Source of the DNA: Caenorhabditis remanei
Lineage: Eukaryota; Nematoda; Chromadorea; Rhabditida; Rhabditidae
DNA: 64,000 nt
Assembly (NCBI RefSeq): GCF_010183535.1
Contig: NC_071329.1
Span: 19,854,879 to 19,918,878 of the forward strand
Direction: 5' to 3'
This document shows, one piece after another, positions 45,162 to 56,425 of the stretch. Each line of letters starts with the position of its first letter. The first letter of the stretch is position 1. The position numbers were made by a program, and so were the translations under genes. The notes under the pieces are model-generated. The model worked only from the letters and a program-made list of their open reading frames with translations. It ran no database searches and had not been told where the DNA came from.

Positions 45162-45422
45162 CTGAATATTCTGGAATTTATTGCTGAAATTCAGCCTGAA
45201 AACCTGGAAAGCGACAGGAAAATAAGAAAATATACAAAAAGCGATGAGAAACGCAAAAAATAGGGTTGAATCAACATAAAACACAATTCTTATTTGATGA
45301 TACAATGAATTAAATAAAAGGCAATGAAAATGAAAATACTGAATTTCTGACTAAATTTTGCGAAAAACTTGTAAATTTCTACCATTTGTATATTAAAAAT
45401 TCGACTGAAAAGTAAATTATCA
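45162..45422 (-). promoter_or_regulatory. Intercistronic spacer misc-1 / mrpl-41 (operon-like)
   Basis: 261 bp between the misc-1 stop and the mrpl-41 ATG on the same strand, T-rich in transcript sense, with acceptor-like AATATTCAG directly before the ATG. Consistent with polycistronic processing. Confidence 0.6.
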
Positions 45423-47694
45423 TTACAAGGCACTGGTAACTTCCTGTTTCAAAACGTATTTGTAATATGCTGCATTCATTTGTTCCAAAATAATGAAAGT
45501 GAGTACAGTGTGGGGTCCAAGACGCATGTAATACGGGGTGAATCCCTTCCAAAGGGCGAACACTCCCTCGTTCTTGATTACCTGGAAATTTAAAATTCAT
45601 TTTGAGTTCATTAGCATTTATAATGTGTACTGTGCATCAAATTTTGATATTTTTCCATCAAAATTCGCGTTGTCTCGCGCGTCTTTGACGCGTTTTTCAG
45701 TTACGTTGTTTTCAGCCATGACATTTCTAGAGTTTCCACTTAAAATAGCTTATTTTTGTCTGAAAATCGCTCATAAACGCATTTTGTTGGACAAATATTG
45801 ATATTTTTCAGTCGAAATTCGCGTTGTCTGGGACGAGTTTTTCATCTTTAAACCATAGAAGAGGTTTAGCCAAATTTCGCACATTTTTGTTGCATATCTG
45901 GCGCGCCATAGACGCGTTTTTAAAAATTAGTGAAAAATGACAATTTTTTGAGTCAAAATTTATGATTTTCAGCGCAGAAATTGATGATTTTAAAACATTT
46001 TAATCAATTTTTCATCATTTTTTGGAGATTACTGGCGCGCCTTAGACGCTTTTCGAAGATTATTGAAAATTTATAGGTTTTCATAAATTCTTGGGTAAAA
46101 AACATTGAAAATCATCGAAAACATGTTTTTAGTAGGTTATCAGTCATTGTTTCAATTTTTTTGCGTTTTTAAAGTTATGAGTCATGGGAGGACGTTTTTA
46201 CCTTTCCCCAAACATCAAACGCATTCTTATATTCCGGTTTTCCATCAATAACTTTCATTGATTGAATTCTTGTCTTCGCAATATCGACAGGCATCGATGC
46301 AATCGTAGTAGCCAATCCAGAAATCATTGAAGCCAAGAAATGGCAGAAAATACCGTCCTGAACCTTTCCGGACTGCAAAAGTGCTTGTTTCGCTTGGGAA
46401 TACGTGGCCAACTGAGCGGCATTCACAACCATTGCACGGATGACTGTAGGTGTACAACCTCTCCACAGAGTCAGAACACCTTCTTCTTTTGTAATACGTG
46501 TCAACGCATTGACGACTCCTTTGTAGTTACGACGTTGATCTGGTGGCAGACGTCCGTCACCGGTCATTCGGATTAAGGCGAGTTCTGCTGGGGTGCCTAC
46601 GAATGATCCGATTCCACCGGCTGCCATTCCGAGACCTGCTTTCATTGCAAATGAAAGTGGCTTGTCCCTGAAATATAGAATAATTATGTCATTAAATTAT
46701 TTGAATTCTTTATTTTGAATCCTAATATTTCTAGGTTTTTACAGATTCCATTAATTAGAAACGCGTGAAAATTGCGCCAGTCTCTGATTGATTGGAAACG
46801 CGTCAAAGGTGCGCCACCATCTGATTCAACTTCCAGAAAACAATTTCAACCAATTTTCAATCGATTTCAGCTGATTTTCAACCGATTTCAATCAATTTCA
46901 GTCGGGTTTTGGCCGATTTTTAACCGATTTCAAATCCCGTTTCTTCGAGGTTTTTCCAGTGAAAATATCGATATTTTTCGAGGTTTTTCCAGTTAAAGCT
47001 CCAATTTTGCGAGGTTTTTTCCAGGAAAAATCCCGGTTTTCGAGGTTTTTACAGAAGAAATCCCAATAATTCAAGGTTTTTAAAAGAAAATTTCCGATTT
47101 TTCGAGGTTTTTCCAGTTAAAACTCCAATTTTTCGAGGTTTTTTCTAGGAAAAATCCCGGATTTCGAGGTTTTTACAGAAGAAATCCCAATATTTCAAGG
47201 TTTTTAAAGCAAAAATTACGATTTTTCGAGGTTTTTAAGGTAAAACTCGTAATATTTCAAGGTTTTTAAAGTAAAAATCCCGATTTTTCGAGGTTTTCGA
47301 TTTCCAGATGAAAATCCCTCACTTTTCAGTGAATTTTTCCATTAAAAATGAATAAGTTCCGAGACGAGTAGTGGTGTAAGTAGCCTGTCGCAAAAGACCA
47401 GCTGATAGTCCGTTATAAATGGCGAAGAATCCCTCGTTCTTGATAATTGAAGTCAGTGCATGCATACTAGATCGATACTCTTTCTTGCCAGTGGTTCCAG
47501 ACAATTGCATTCGATTTTTGACCAAATCTAGCGGCTGGACGACAAGTGTAGCGCCCATTCTGTAGAAAAGGAAAGATGTTTGATTATTTTTACTGAAAAT
47601 GTGGAATTTTCAGCTAAAAATTAGCAAAACTTTACCCAGCGGTTCCTCCGAACGCGAATTTCACCGCATTAGGCACCGTCTTCTCGCCAGACAT
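45423..47694 (-). CDS. misc-1: Mitochondrial 2-oxoglutarate/malate carrier
   Basis: Exons (minus): 47636-47694, 47323-47559, 46202-46667, 45423-45581; 306 residues. Three mitochondrial-carrier repeats, each with the P-x-[DE]-x-x-[KR] signature: PLDLVKNRM (repeat 1), PAELALIRM (repeat 2), PVDIAKTRI (repeat 3). Repeat-2 Arg-rich and GGIGSFVGTPAE sequences match the oxoglutarate carrier (SLC25A11). It exchanges 2-oxoglutarate for malate across the inner membrane; in C. elegans MISC-1 is also known for effects on mitochondrial shape and apoptosis. It is the most upstream of three same-strand genes and so probably drives the operon from 47695-48597. Introns are rich in a local ~32-bp degenerate repeat. 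Confidence 0.95.
46820..47310. repeat. Family E tandem degenerate repeats, ~32 bp unit
   Basis: About a dozen copies of a unit close to CGAGGTTTTTCCAGTAAAAA followed by TCCCGATTTTT in the misc-1 intron. The same unit recurs at 49070-49270, 49900-50065, 50745-50835, 52435-52570 and 53270-53330. Confidence 0.85.
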
Positions 47695-48597
47695 TTTTCT
47701 GTAAAAAATTGAAAAAATTTAGCAAAGATAATCGATAATTCTCATGAACGACGACAACAATAAACAACATCGTGGGTTATCAATGAACACATCTATCGGA
47801 GAGGCGCAGAGAGGAAAAAATGTGGAAAATTAGCATTTTCACAATGAACTGCTACGAAATACAACAATCAATCACTAAAGAAACGTGGAAAATGTCAAAA
47901 ACCCGAGCAAATAGTGTATTATGACCGCTTTCTGAGCGTTCTTTGTGAGAAAAGCAACTTTGTTTCGAAGTAGGAGAGATAAAAAGATAAGGAGAGTACT
48001 CTAGAGTGATTCCTGATGTTTGGAGGGAGGAAATGTTGTTCTCAGAGAAAAGAACTTGAAAAAGTGATTAGTTTGAAAAAAAATGCATAAAAATACAGTT
48101 TTATAGCGATTTTAATCGGTGAGAGTGAAACATGCTGCCTCTTGGAAAAGAACAAGTGAGGAAAATCATATTTTTTTATTAGAAAAAAGGTTTCCAGAAT
48201 CAGTATTTTGCTCTGTAAAGTTGTCATCTCTGTTTGGTGTGAAAAGAGAAATTGCAGGACAGTGACTGATAATTTTGAGCAACAGCTACTTGCTTTCTGT
48301 TCAGTTTTTATTGAATTTTGAATTTTTCAAAGAAAAAGAAGCTTTAAACGCGAAATTGTATACTTTTTCGGTCGTTTTCAGTGAACAAACCATAAAAATT
48401 GCCCGAAAACGAGAAATGCGCAAGCAGAATTACTGACGCAATTCTCGTGCCTTGGCGCGTTTAGCAAATTTTTTGAACTAGAATCGCATAAAAATATGGT
48501 TTTGTGTGGATTTTTAATAGTTTCTGTTGTGTTTTGTGATTTTTAATCGAAATTTTTAAATTTTTAAGCCAAATTTGTATATTTTCAGGTCTATCTG
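47695..48597. promoter_or_regulatory. Divergent promoter region, misc-1 operon (-) and BTB/BACK-like gene cluster (+)
   Basis: About 900 bp between the two starts. Purine/AT-rich. Near 48588 an acceptor-like ATTTTCAG precedes the plus-strand ATG by 9 nt, so trans-splicing or a 5' intron is likely. No named site seen. Confidence 0.5.
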
Positions 48598-50196
48598 ATG
48601 GATATTTGGGTTCCTCTTCTCTCGGATCGGTTGGAGTCTCCGAATTTCGAGTTCAAGTCAGAGTTCATTGGTGGCGATTGTATAATTCAGGTTTTTCAGT
48701 GACTTTTGACTATAAATAGTTTTTTTTCAGAAAGATTATCTCGACGAGGAAAAATCCACGAAACAGTCCGGATGGATAATTCATGTCTATTTTCGACCGA
48801 AAGAATTCGAAGATCGCCCATTTATTTCAGATATTGCGTTCAGGTGTGGGAATAGAAGGAGAGAGGTAAAACTAGTGGAATTTTCAGCGGATTGTTTAAT
48901 AAAAATAATTTTTTAATTAAACTCGGAAATATTCCAGATTAATGCAGTACTAATCAAAAATGACAGCTTCTTTGGACATATAACAGTGAAGGAAAAGACT
49001 GGACGGCTGATCGTAGCTGCTAGGGTATGAAAAACGAATTTTATAGTCTGTAAAAACGTCGTCTAGAAAAATCGGGGTTTTTACTATAAAAACCTCAAAA
49101 AATCGGGATTTTTCTGGAAAACCCTCGAAAGATCGTGATTTTCATTGGAAACGCCTCGAAAAATTGGGATTTTTCCGTAAAAACCTCGAAAAATTGGGAT
49201 TTTTAATGTAAAAACCTAAAAATATTGTGATTTTTCCTGGAAAACCCTCGAAAAAACGAGATATTCAAAAAAAAATTCAATTAGAGGCTGGCGCACCTAC
49301 GACGCTTCTCTAATCAATCAAATTCTGGCGCACCTTTGACGCGTTTCCAATGAATCGAATCTGTAAAAACCTCATTTGAAATGATACAGTTTTTATATTT
49401 CAGATTCGAAAGATGCTCTGCGAACTGGACCTCTCTAAACCATCTGGATCCCGTCAATTTATCGTTCAAAATTTTGAAAATCAAGTGAAAGATGGTCTGA
49501 TTTACTATGTAAATCTGGCGAAACTTGGACAAATCGGCGGCGATCTATTCAAGAAATGGCAGACAGTTGAAGATGTTCAATTAATTAGTACAACTACCGA
49601 ATCGATGGAAAATCGAATGATTGAGACATTAATGGAAGCGACGGCTAGATATGATGATTTGGTTGTAATTCGACACGGAGTTCATAGACTTATCCGATTG
49701 GCTCAAAAATATCGAATGCATAAATTAATGCGAGTTGTTGAAGAATATATATTGGAAACGAAGTTAATAAACTGGGATGAGAAGATTCTGATCGCTCTGC
49801 AATACCGAATGAGCCCTTTATATATGCAAGTTGAGAGAAAGTATCTAAAGACACCTTGGCAAATTTTGTGCAGGGTACGTTCATATTAATTTGAGAACTA
49901 AAAATCCCGATATTTCGGGATTTTTCAAGTAAAAATCTCGATTTTTCGAAGGTTTTCCAGTGAGAATCCTGATTTTTCGAGGTTTTTACAAAAAAATCCT
50001 GATTTTTCGAGGATTTTTTGTGAAAATTCCAATTTTTCGAGGTTTTTACATTTAAAAAATCCCTCTTCAGATACAACGACTCTACTTATCCACCTACGCC
50101 CGTCAAAGTCACAACAGTTCAAATCCGTACGAATTAATTCATAAAAATCTTCTACAGCTGGTTATGGCGTCTGATGAAAACATTTTTATTGGATAG
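48598..50196 (+). CDS. Unrecognised protein, C-terminal part BTB/BACK-like
   Basis: Exons 48598-48690, 48731-48865, 48938-49024, 49404-49874, 50071-50196; 303 residues. The N-terminal 110 residues look beta-rich (WIIHVYFRPKEFED, DSFFGHITVKEKTGR), in the style of a MATH-like or C2-like domain. Residues 180-235 (TLMEATARYDDLVVI, LIRLAQKYRMHKLMRVVEEYIL) have the spacing of the end of a BTB fold plus the BACK helix pair seen in many worm BTB proteins; the earlier BTB core is not recognisable. The assignment is therefore tentative. Introns hold family E repeats. It ends 146 bp before the next plus-strand gene, with AATAAA at about 50207, so it is likely the first gene of an operon. Confidence 0.75.
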
Positions 50197-50342
50197 AAAT
50201 TATTCGGAAATAAAAATTGAATATTTTTCAGTTTTTCAGTCTTTTTTTCCACAGAAACAATGTTTTATCGTTGATTTTATGTACCTGGTTAATATTGTTG
50301 CTTATCTTTATATTGCTTCATTACTTATAATGTACCACAGCT
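50197..50342 (+). promoter_or_regulatory. Intercistronic spacer with poly(A) signal and SL acceptor
   Basis: AATAAA near 50207, then about 120 bp of T-rich DNA ending TACCACAG|CT-ATG. Spacing is classical for a C. elegans SL2 operon junction. Confidence 0.65.
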
Positions 50343-53020
50343 ATGACAACATGTCACGTGTTAGTTCAAGGTCGGGCAAATGATGATTCATTGGGTCCCA
50401 CTGGAACAGTTGGACTTGTCATCACAGATCCTTCTACAGTAATCTTGATAGATGCTGGTGACCCGTGGAATGGATCTGAAATTATTGAAAAGCTGAAGGA
50501 TCACAATGTGACATCCGGCCAAATAACTCATATAGTGGTGACTCATGGTCATCTGGATCATTGTGCAAATCTGGGACTTTTTCCGGAGGCTACTGTAATT
50601 ATGGATTGGGATGTTGGGAAGAAGTCAAAAGAAAATCCAAGGAAAACTGAGTATTGCGTGATTCCAGCATGGCCATATAGGATTTCGGATTGCTGTAAGG
50701 TGATTAGTAGGGAGGAGTGGTTATATTCAGTATTCCCATACTTATCGAGGTTTTCACAGAAAAAATCCCGCTTTTTCAAGGGTTTTCCAGTAAAAACCCC
50801 GATTTTCGAGGTTTTTTTTCAGTAAAAATCCCGAGTCACATGGAATGACTCCCGACTGGCTCCACAAAATTTGTGATTTTTTTGGATCATTTGATAGATT
50901 CTGCGAAAAAAATGACAAATCTAAGAGCTTTTCCGGTGACTGGACCTAATTTTCGAGATTTTCAGATTTTTAGAAAATCAATTTTTTTCAATTTTTTTTC
51001 AAAATTTTTTTTTCATCATTTTTTTTCTCAATGTTCTCCCATCTGGCAAAAAAAGCAAAAACAAGTAAAAAGTAAAGAATTTCATAGGCTTTTTGATGGG
51101 ATATGAAAATTTTTTTGTTCATGTTCCTACTTTGACCAGACCCCCGAAAACTGAGAGTCAAAAAAAATAATTTATTCTGTGAAGTTGTTGGGCTGTTTTA
51201 AAATGCTTAGAAAAGTAGAAAAACTCATGCAAACAAATTTTTCAAAAAAAAATTTGGGGGTAATCGCGAAAAAAAAAGAAATACATTTTGTTGAAAATTT
51301 TGGTTTTTCAAGATTTTGATGGGCATAGGAAACATGTCATTTCTTCTGTTTAAGTTTTGAAAACGTTGATAAATTTGAAGAAATCAATAACCACAGAGTT
51401 TTAAAACCTGTATCAAGAAGTTTGAATGTTTCCTGATCAGTTTCCAATTCGTAGCAGAGGCTCATAAAATGCATTCTTTTGAGGTGGTGAAAATTTCAAA
51501 AGCTTGCAACGTGCTTTAAACGTCAGATAAACAACTGTTGCTATGAAAAAATACTCAAAATAGAAGAATTAACAAATTCGGTCACTTTAAACGAAAATTT
51601 AAAATTTTCATTTTTCATGAAAATTTCATGTGGTCCCCCCTTCTGAAATTTTCAAAAAAATGAAAATTTTAAACTTTCCTTTAAAGTGACCGAATCTGTT
51701 AATTTTTCTATTTTGAGTATGTTTTCAGAGCAACAGTCGTTTATCTGACGTTTAAAGCACGTTGCAAGCTTTTGAAATTTTCACCACCTCAAAAGAATGC
51801 ATTTTATGAGCCTCTGCTACGAATTGGAAACTGATCAGGAAACATTCAAACTTCTTGATACAAGTTTTAAAAGTTTGTGTTTATTGATTTCTTTGAATAT
51901 ACCAACGTTTTCAAAGCATAAACAGAAGAAATGACATGTTTCCTATACCCATCAAAATCTTGAAAAACCGAAATTTTCAACAAAATTTATTTCTTTTTTT
52001 TTCGCGATTACCCCCAAATTTTTTTTAAAAAAATTTGTTTGCATGAGTTCTTCTATTTTTTAAAGCATTTTAAAACAACCCAACGACTTCACAGAAAAAA
52101 TTATTTTTTTGACTCTCAGTTTTCGGGGGTCTGGTCAAAGTAGGAACATGAACAAAAAAATTTTCATATCCCATCAAAAAGCCTATGAAATTCTTTACTT
52201 TTTACTTGTTTTTGCTTTTTTTGCCAGATGGGAGAACATTGAGAAAAAAAATGATGAAAAAAAAAATTTGAAAAAAAATTGAAAAAAATTGATTTTCTAA
52301 AAATCTGAAAATCTCGAAAATTAGGTCCAGTCACCGGAAAAGCTCTTAGATTTGCCTTTTTTTTCGCAGAATCTATCAAATGAGCCAAAAAAATCACAAA
52401 TTTTGTGGAGCCAGTCGGGAGTCATTCCATGTCAGATTTTTACAGAAAAATCCCGATTTTTCGAGGTTTTTCCAGTAAAAATCCCGATTTCCGAGGTTTT
52501 TCCAGTAAAAATCCCGAGTCTTCGAGGTTTTTCCATGTTTTTACAGAAAAATTCCAATTCTTCGAGTCAGAATCATCAGAAATTTTCACATTTTCGATGA
52601 AAAATTGAAAAAGTTTCTGAAAAAAAATCTTTAAAAATTAAAGCAGCGCCTTGACAAATATGAGTATTCCTGTCTAACGCAATTATCGATAGATCTTACA
52701 AATCTTCATTTGTAACATTCCAGATAATGAATCTATCTGGTCACACAGCATCCGACACTATTGCAATCGTTCAAGACATAAAAATGAAGAGATTGGTTGT
52801 CTATAGTGGAGATTTGATAGAAGATTCTCAAGATCTTCCAAACTTTGAAATAAATCAATTGAAACTGATGGAAGATGAGGAGACAGAGCTCCTGTCATCT
52901 CAAGAATTTGTGTTTGGCTCTGGCGATTTCATTATTCCTGGACATGGCGCCCCTTTTGAGAATCCGGAGAGAATTCTTTTTTTATTTTTCTCGTTTTGGA
53001 GAAGATTTATGATAGTTTAG
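50343..53020 (+). CDS. Metallo-beta-lactamase-fold hydrolase (MBLAC1-like)
   Basis: Exons 50343-50699 and 52724-53020; 217 residues. Metal-binding motifs: THGHLDH (HxHxDH, about residues 66-72), the third His in LSGHTASD, Asp in YSGDLIED, and the last His in IPGHGAPF. The strand-turn IDAGDPW before them is typical. Size and order match MBLAC1, a small MBL protein related to glyoxalase II and, in mammals, implicated in histone mRNA processing. The donor was set at AAG|GTGATT because only this keeps phase 0 with the ATA-ATG acceptor. A GTAAGG donor 5 nt earlier looks stronger but shifts the frame. The C-terminal residues after PGHG are Phe-rich and may be read into intron-like DNA. The 2-kb intron is almost wholly a palindrome. 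Confidence 0.88.
50838..52432. repeat. ~1.6-kb near-perfect palindrome (giant fold-back element)
   Basis: Outer ends ACATGGAATGACTCCCGACT and its complement (52413-52432). Every marker in the left arm returns inverted in the right, e.g. TTGTTCATGTTCCTACTTTG, TCATTTCTTCTGTTTA and TTGCAACGTGCTTTAAACG. Arms are about 790 bp, centre near 51635. Divergence is low (isolated substitutions). No transposase-like frame. It occupies most of the MBL-gene intron and is bordered on both sides by family E repeats. Confidence 0.95.
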
Positions 53021-53649
53021 ACGGGCCGACGTTTGGGGAGACCACTATTCGTTGAAATACTGTTGCAAAAAAAAAGTGTGACCAAGATTTTCAAAAAAAA
53101 AATTGCTGGCTGAAACGCAAGTGCGGCATAGAGGTGTGGACGGAGCTTAAACTGGAAGCAGCGCGTGTGGAATTCCAGCTAGTTTCTAACAAGTAACAAT
53201 GAATTTCAAGATGAAATGGTGTTTTTTAATGGAAAAATTCACTGAAAAGTGAGGAGAAGTTGAAATAACGTAAAAACCTCGAAAATTCAGTATTTTTCTG
53301 TTAAAACCTCGAAATATTGGGATTTTTCGTTTTTAAAAGCATGTAAAATATATAAATACACAGCAAAAACGTTGAAAAATCGATTAAAATACGAGTTTCC
53401 TTATCTTCCATCATTTTCATGTTTTATCCGCCGCTTCCAGTTTAAGCCCCGCCCACAACGTCTTCCGCACTTGCGTTTTAGCACGCTATTTTTTTTTTTG
53501 AAAATCTTGGTCACGTTTTTTTTCTCTATTTTTATCGTTTGCCAGGAACCTTCATTTTCTTACTTCTTTTGTTGTTTACCGTAAACTATTTTTCTGTTTT
53601 TTCAACATCGCTTTATCTCCAATAAATTTGTTTTCCAGAATCATCGCAG
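53021..53649. repeat. Intergenic inverted repeat between MBL gene and trul-1
   Basis: Left arm about 53075-53165 and right arm about 53425-53525: ACGCAAGTGCGG / CCGCACTTGCGT, GAGCTTAAACTGGAAGCAGC / CGCTTCCAGTTTAAGC, and GTGACCAAGATTTTCAAAA / TTTTGAAAATCTTGGTCAC. Family E units lie in between. The remaining 100 bp before trul-1 ends in TTTTCCAG, an acceptor. Confidence 0.85.
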
Positions 53650-56253
53650 ATGCCGTCAGCATCTGACGGAACTTCAGATGCACCACCCGCTAGTCTGCAA
53701 GGATCGTGCTCAATTTGTTTTGAGGATCTTCGCCAATCTGACAAAATCTCAGCCATCGTATGTGGGCATATCTATCATCATGGATGTATCTCCCAATGGA
53801 TTGCCGCAAAACGTCAATGTCCAAGTTGTCGGCGGACAGTGCCGAAAAATGGATTTGTGGAAAAGCTGTTTTTCGATGTACAGAGATTTGGAGGGGAACA
53901 GCAGAAACCACTGGAAATCGACTATCGGGAGGAGCACTACAAACTGTCGACAACACTGAAAGTGGAGAAAGAGAAATCGGAAAAACTTGAGGAAGAAAAT
54001 AAGAATTTGAAGTCTGAAGTCAAATCACTAGAAAAGAAAGTGCACAAAGAGCAGAATAGATATCGGACAGAAGTACCAAAGTTGCAGGCGACAATCAATC
54101 ATTTGACGATTTCATCCGAAGAAACAGAATATTTGAAACGAGAGTTGAGAGAATCGAAAGATAAACTGAAAGCTAGCGAATTGTAAGTATCCGTAGACAT
54201 AGATTGGCTTGTAATCATCAAATTCCGTTTCAAAATCGGCAAATTTAAAAATTTCCGCGACTTCACAGCTATTTTTGTGATGATTTTTCGATATTTTCGA
54301 CCGAAAATCCGTCCATTTTCTTGATTTTTACCCAATTTTTACAATGTTACAGCTACAAAATTCTCACAACTAACAGCGACCAAGCGGAGAAACAGCTCGG
54401 AGAGTATCTTCGCAAAAGTGGAAGTTTGGACACGGAGAAGTTTTTTCAGTTACAAAAAGCGTGAGTTTTAAATACACATATGTATACAAATTGATTATTT
54501 TTTCAGACAAATAAAAGATTTGACTGAAAAACGGCGAGAAGCCGCGAAGGAGATTGAGCAGCTGAAATCAGAGAATCACTCGTTGAAACGGAAAGTGCAA
54601 GAAGAGGCCGCAGCGAGAAAAGTGCGTATTTTCTACCTTATAACATTCGAATCAGGACTGTGCGAAAAATTTTTCAAATTGAAATTTCTGATGAAATTTT
54701 CAAAAATTAAGTAACAGAAATTGTGATTTTCCGATTTTTCTTGGAATGTTATCTAGTTTTGGACACAAAAACAGGTTTCTGGGAGTCTTTCCTTGAAAAA
54801 ATACAATTTTCATACAAATTCATGATTTTTGCCTCCGAAAAACTATTTTTTTCAAATAGAGTTCTCGACTTTTTTTTTTCGAATTTTTCGGTTTTTTCGT
54901 TCGAAAATTTTTGAAAACAAAACGTTTTTCGGAACGAAGTTTTCGAAAAAAAGTTATTTAAAAAAATAAAAGCTTTTTTAGGTCGAAAATTTGGAAAAAA
55001 TGAGAGTTTTGACAGAAAAATCATATATTTTTTGCACAACTCTGATCCCAATCACTCAATTTTCAGACACTAAAAACGGCGATACTTGAACTACAAGATC
55101 GTCCAAACGTGGCAACGCCTATCAACAATAAACGACTCAGGGAGGTGATGGAATCGGATACACCGCAGACACTAAAACGAAGATCATTGGGATTCGATGA
55201 ATCGAGTCAATTGATCGAAGGAGAGCTCTCGTTTTTCGAGGTTTTAAAAGTTACCAATTTTTTTTCACTAAAAATTATTCTAACTGAGTTGTGATAATTT
55301 TCCAGCAGAAAGAGAACAAAACGACGCCAGCGGCACCCCATGCTGAAGATGACGATGACGCTGAGTATTTCAGAACACCAAAAGTAGTTGAGAAGAAAAA
55401 GAAATTGGTGGAGAAGCAGAAACCAGTGAATAACGATGAGTTAGTTATAATTGTATTTGAGCAGATTTAAAATATTCATCTGAAATTGCAGCTCATTCGA
55501 ATTTCAAGACATGCCTCAAGTGCCTCAATCAATTATAAATAGGATACCAGCAAAGATTCCAGCAAAGATTCCAACAAAGATTCCAATAAAGAAAATGACT
55601 GAAAAAGCGAAAATTTCAATACCAAAACTATCAAGCAAGGAGTGAGTATTGACATTTTTCACACAATACATGAAGGATTTAGTAGTTTTTAGACTGAAAA
55701 TCCTGTTTTTGACACATTTTTGACCTAAAAATTTTGATTTTTAGTTAAATTAACTGATTTCTGAGGGTTTTCCGGCTATTTTCAGCTGTTTTTTGTGATT
55801 TTTTGCCAAAAAATAAATAAAAGATTGAGTGATTAAATTTTTTTTCACTTTTGAGTTATGTGCCTTAAAAGATGCAACTGTGAAGGAAGGCGGCGCGCGC
55901 TCTTTCCTAGCTACCTATATTTAAAGACACATATCTCAAAAGTGGGCGGACCTATAAAAAAGTTGTCAACTACAAAAAAGAAACGCTAGGTTTGATCTAC
56001 TTTGGTAACGCTTTGAACTTTCAGATCATTTGAATTCAACCTCCTTCAACCAACATCCCGGATAATTTCTAAACCAATTGGCGAGTCCTCATCCCAGAAG
56101 ATCACTGAAAAGTCCTCAACACTCAAAAGATATCAAAGTGCTGACAATCCGAAGAATGGCGCCCCTCCCACAAAAAACCCTAGAATTTCCTGCTTTTTCA
56201 AGCGAACCACATCATCAACCACCACTTCAACCGATTGTGTCACTATTGACTGA
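53650..56253 (+). CDS. trul-1: TRAIP/NOPO-type RING E3 ubiquitin ligase
   Basis: Exons 53650-54182, 54353-54460, 54507-54621, 55067-55240, 55306-55439, 55492-55641, 56025-56253; 480 residues. RING-H2 domain at residues 20-60 with ligands C20, C23, C38, H40, H43, C46, C57, C60. A long coiled coil follows (about 95-260). A low-complexity tail carries an acidic run (EDDDDAEYFRTPK) and a small tandem repeat of the type IPAK/IPTK. The end contains NPRISCFFKR, resembling a PCNA-interacting box. TRAIP ubiquitinates the CMG helicase in mitosis and at converging replisomes; the worm orthologue TRUL-1 is known for mitotic replisome disassembly. Fourth-exon donor (GAG|GTTTTA) is weak and may differ. It starts 630 bp after the MBL gene and ends 172 bp before the TatD gene. 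Confidence 0.93.
55856..55985. repeat. Fragment of a family A-like element
   Basis: Opposed TTGAGTTATGTGCCTTAAAAGA / CACATATCTCAAAAG and the AAAAAGTTGTCAACTACAAA core occur in the last trul-1 intron. Shorter than the other copies and more diverged. Confidence 0.6.
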
Positions 56254-56425
56254 CTTTTATTGAATTTTATGTGTATTAAATTGATCTGAAACTGTATTTA
56301 TTGATCTGTGAAAAGTATTTTCTGTTTTTTGAATTTTTTTTTGAAATTTCTTGAGTTATTTGCTCTGTTTTATTTGAATTTATTTGAATTTCAGTTTAAA
56401 GTTCACTTGAATATTATTCTAACAG
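56254..56425 (+). promoter_or_regulatory. Intercistronic spacer trul-1 / TatD gene (operon-like)
   Basis: 172 bp with ATTAAA (about 56275) as variant poly(A) signal, then T-rich DNA and TTCTAACAG directly before the ATG. Fits an SL2 junction. Confidence 0.6.

Noticed and set aside
46820..47310. CRISPR-like array
   Set aside because: Spaced ~32-bp repeats are degenerate, without distinct spacers, and lie in a eukaryotic intron.
50694..50699. GTAAGG donor 5 nt upstream of the chosen MBL-gene donor
   Set aside because: Looks stronger but breaks the reading frame into the conserved LSGHTASD exon.
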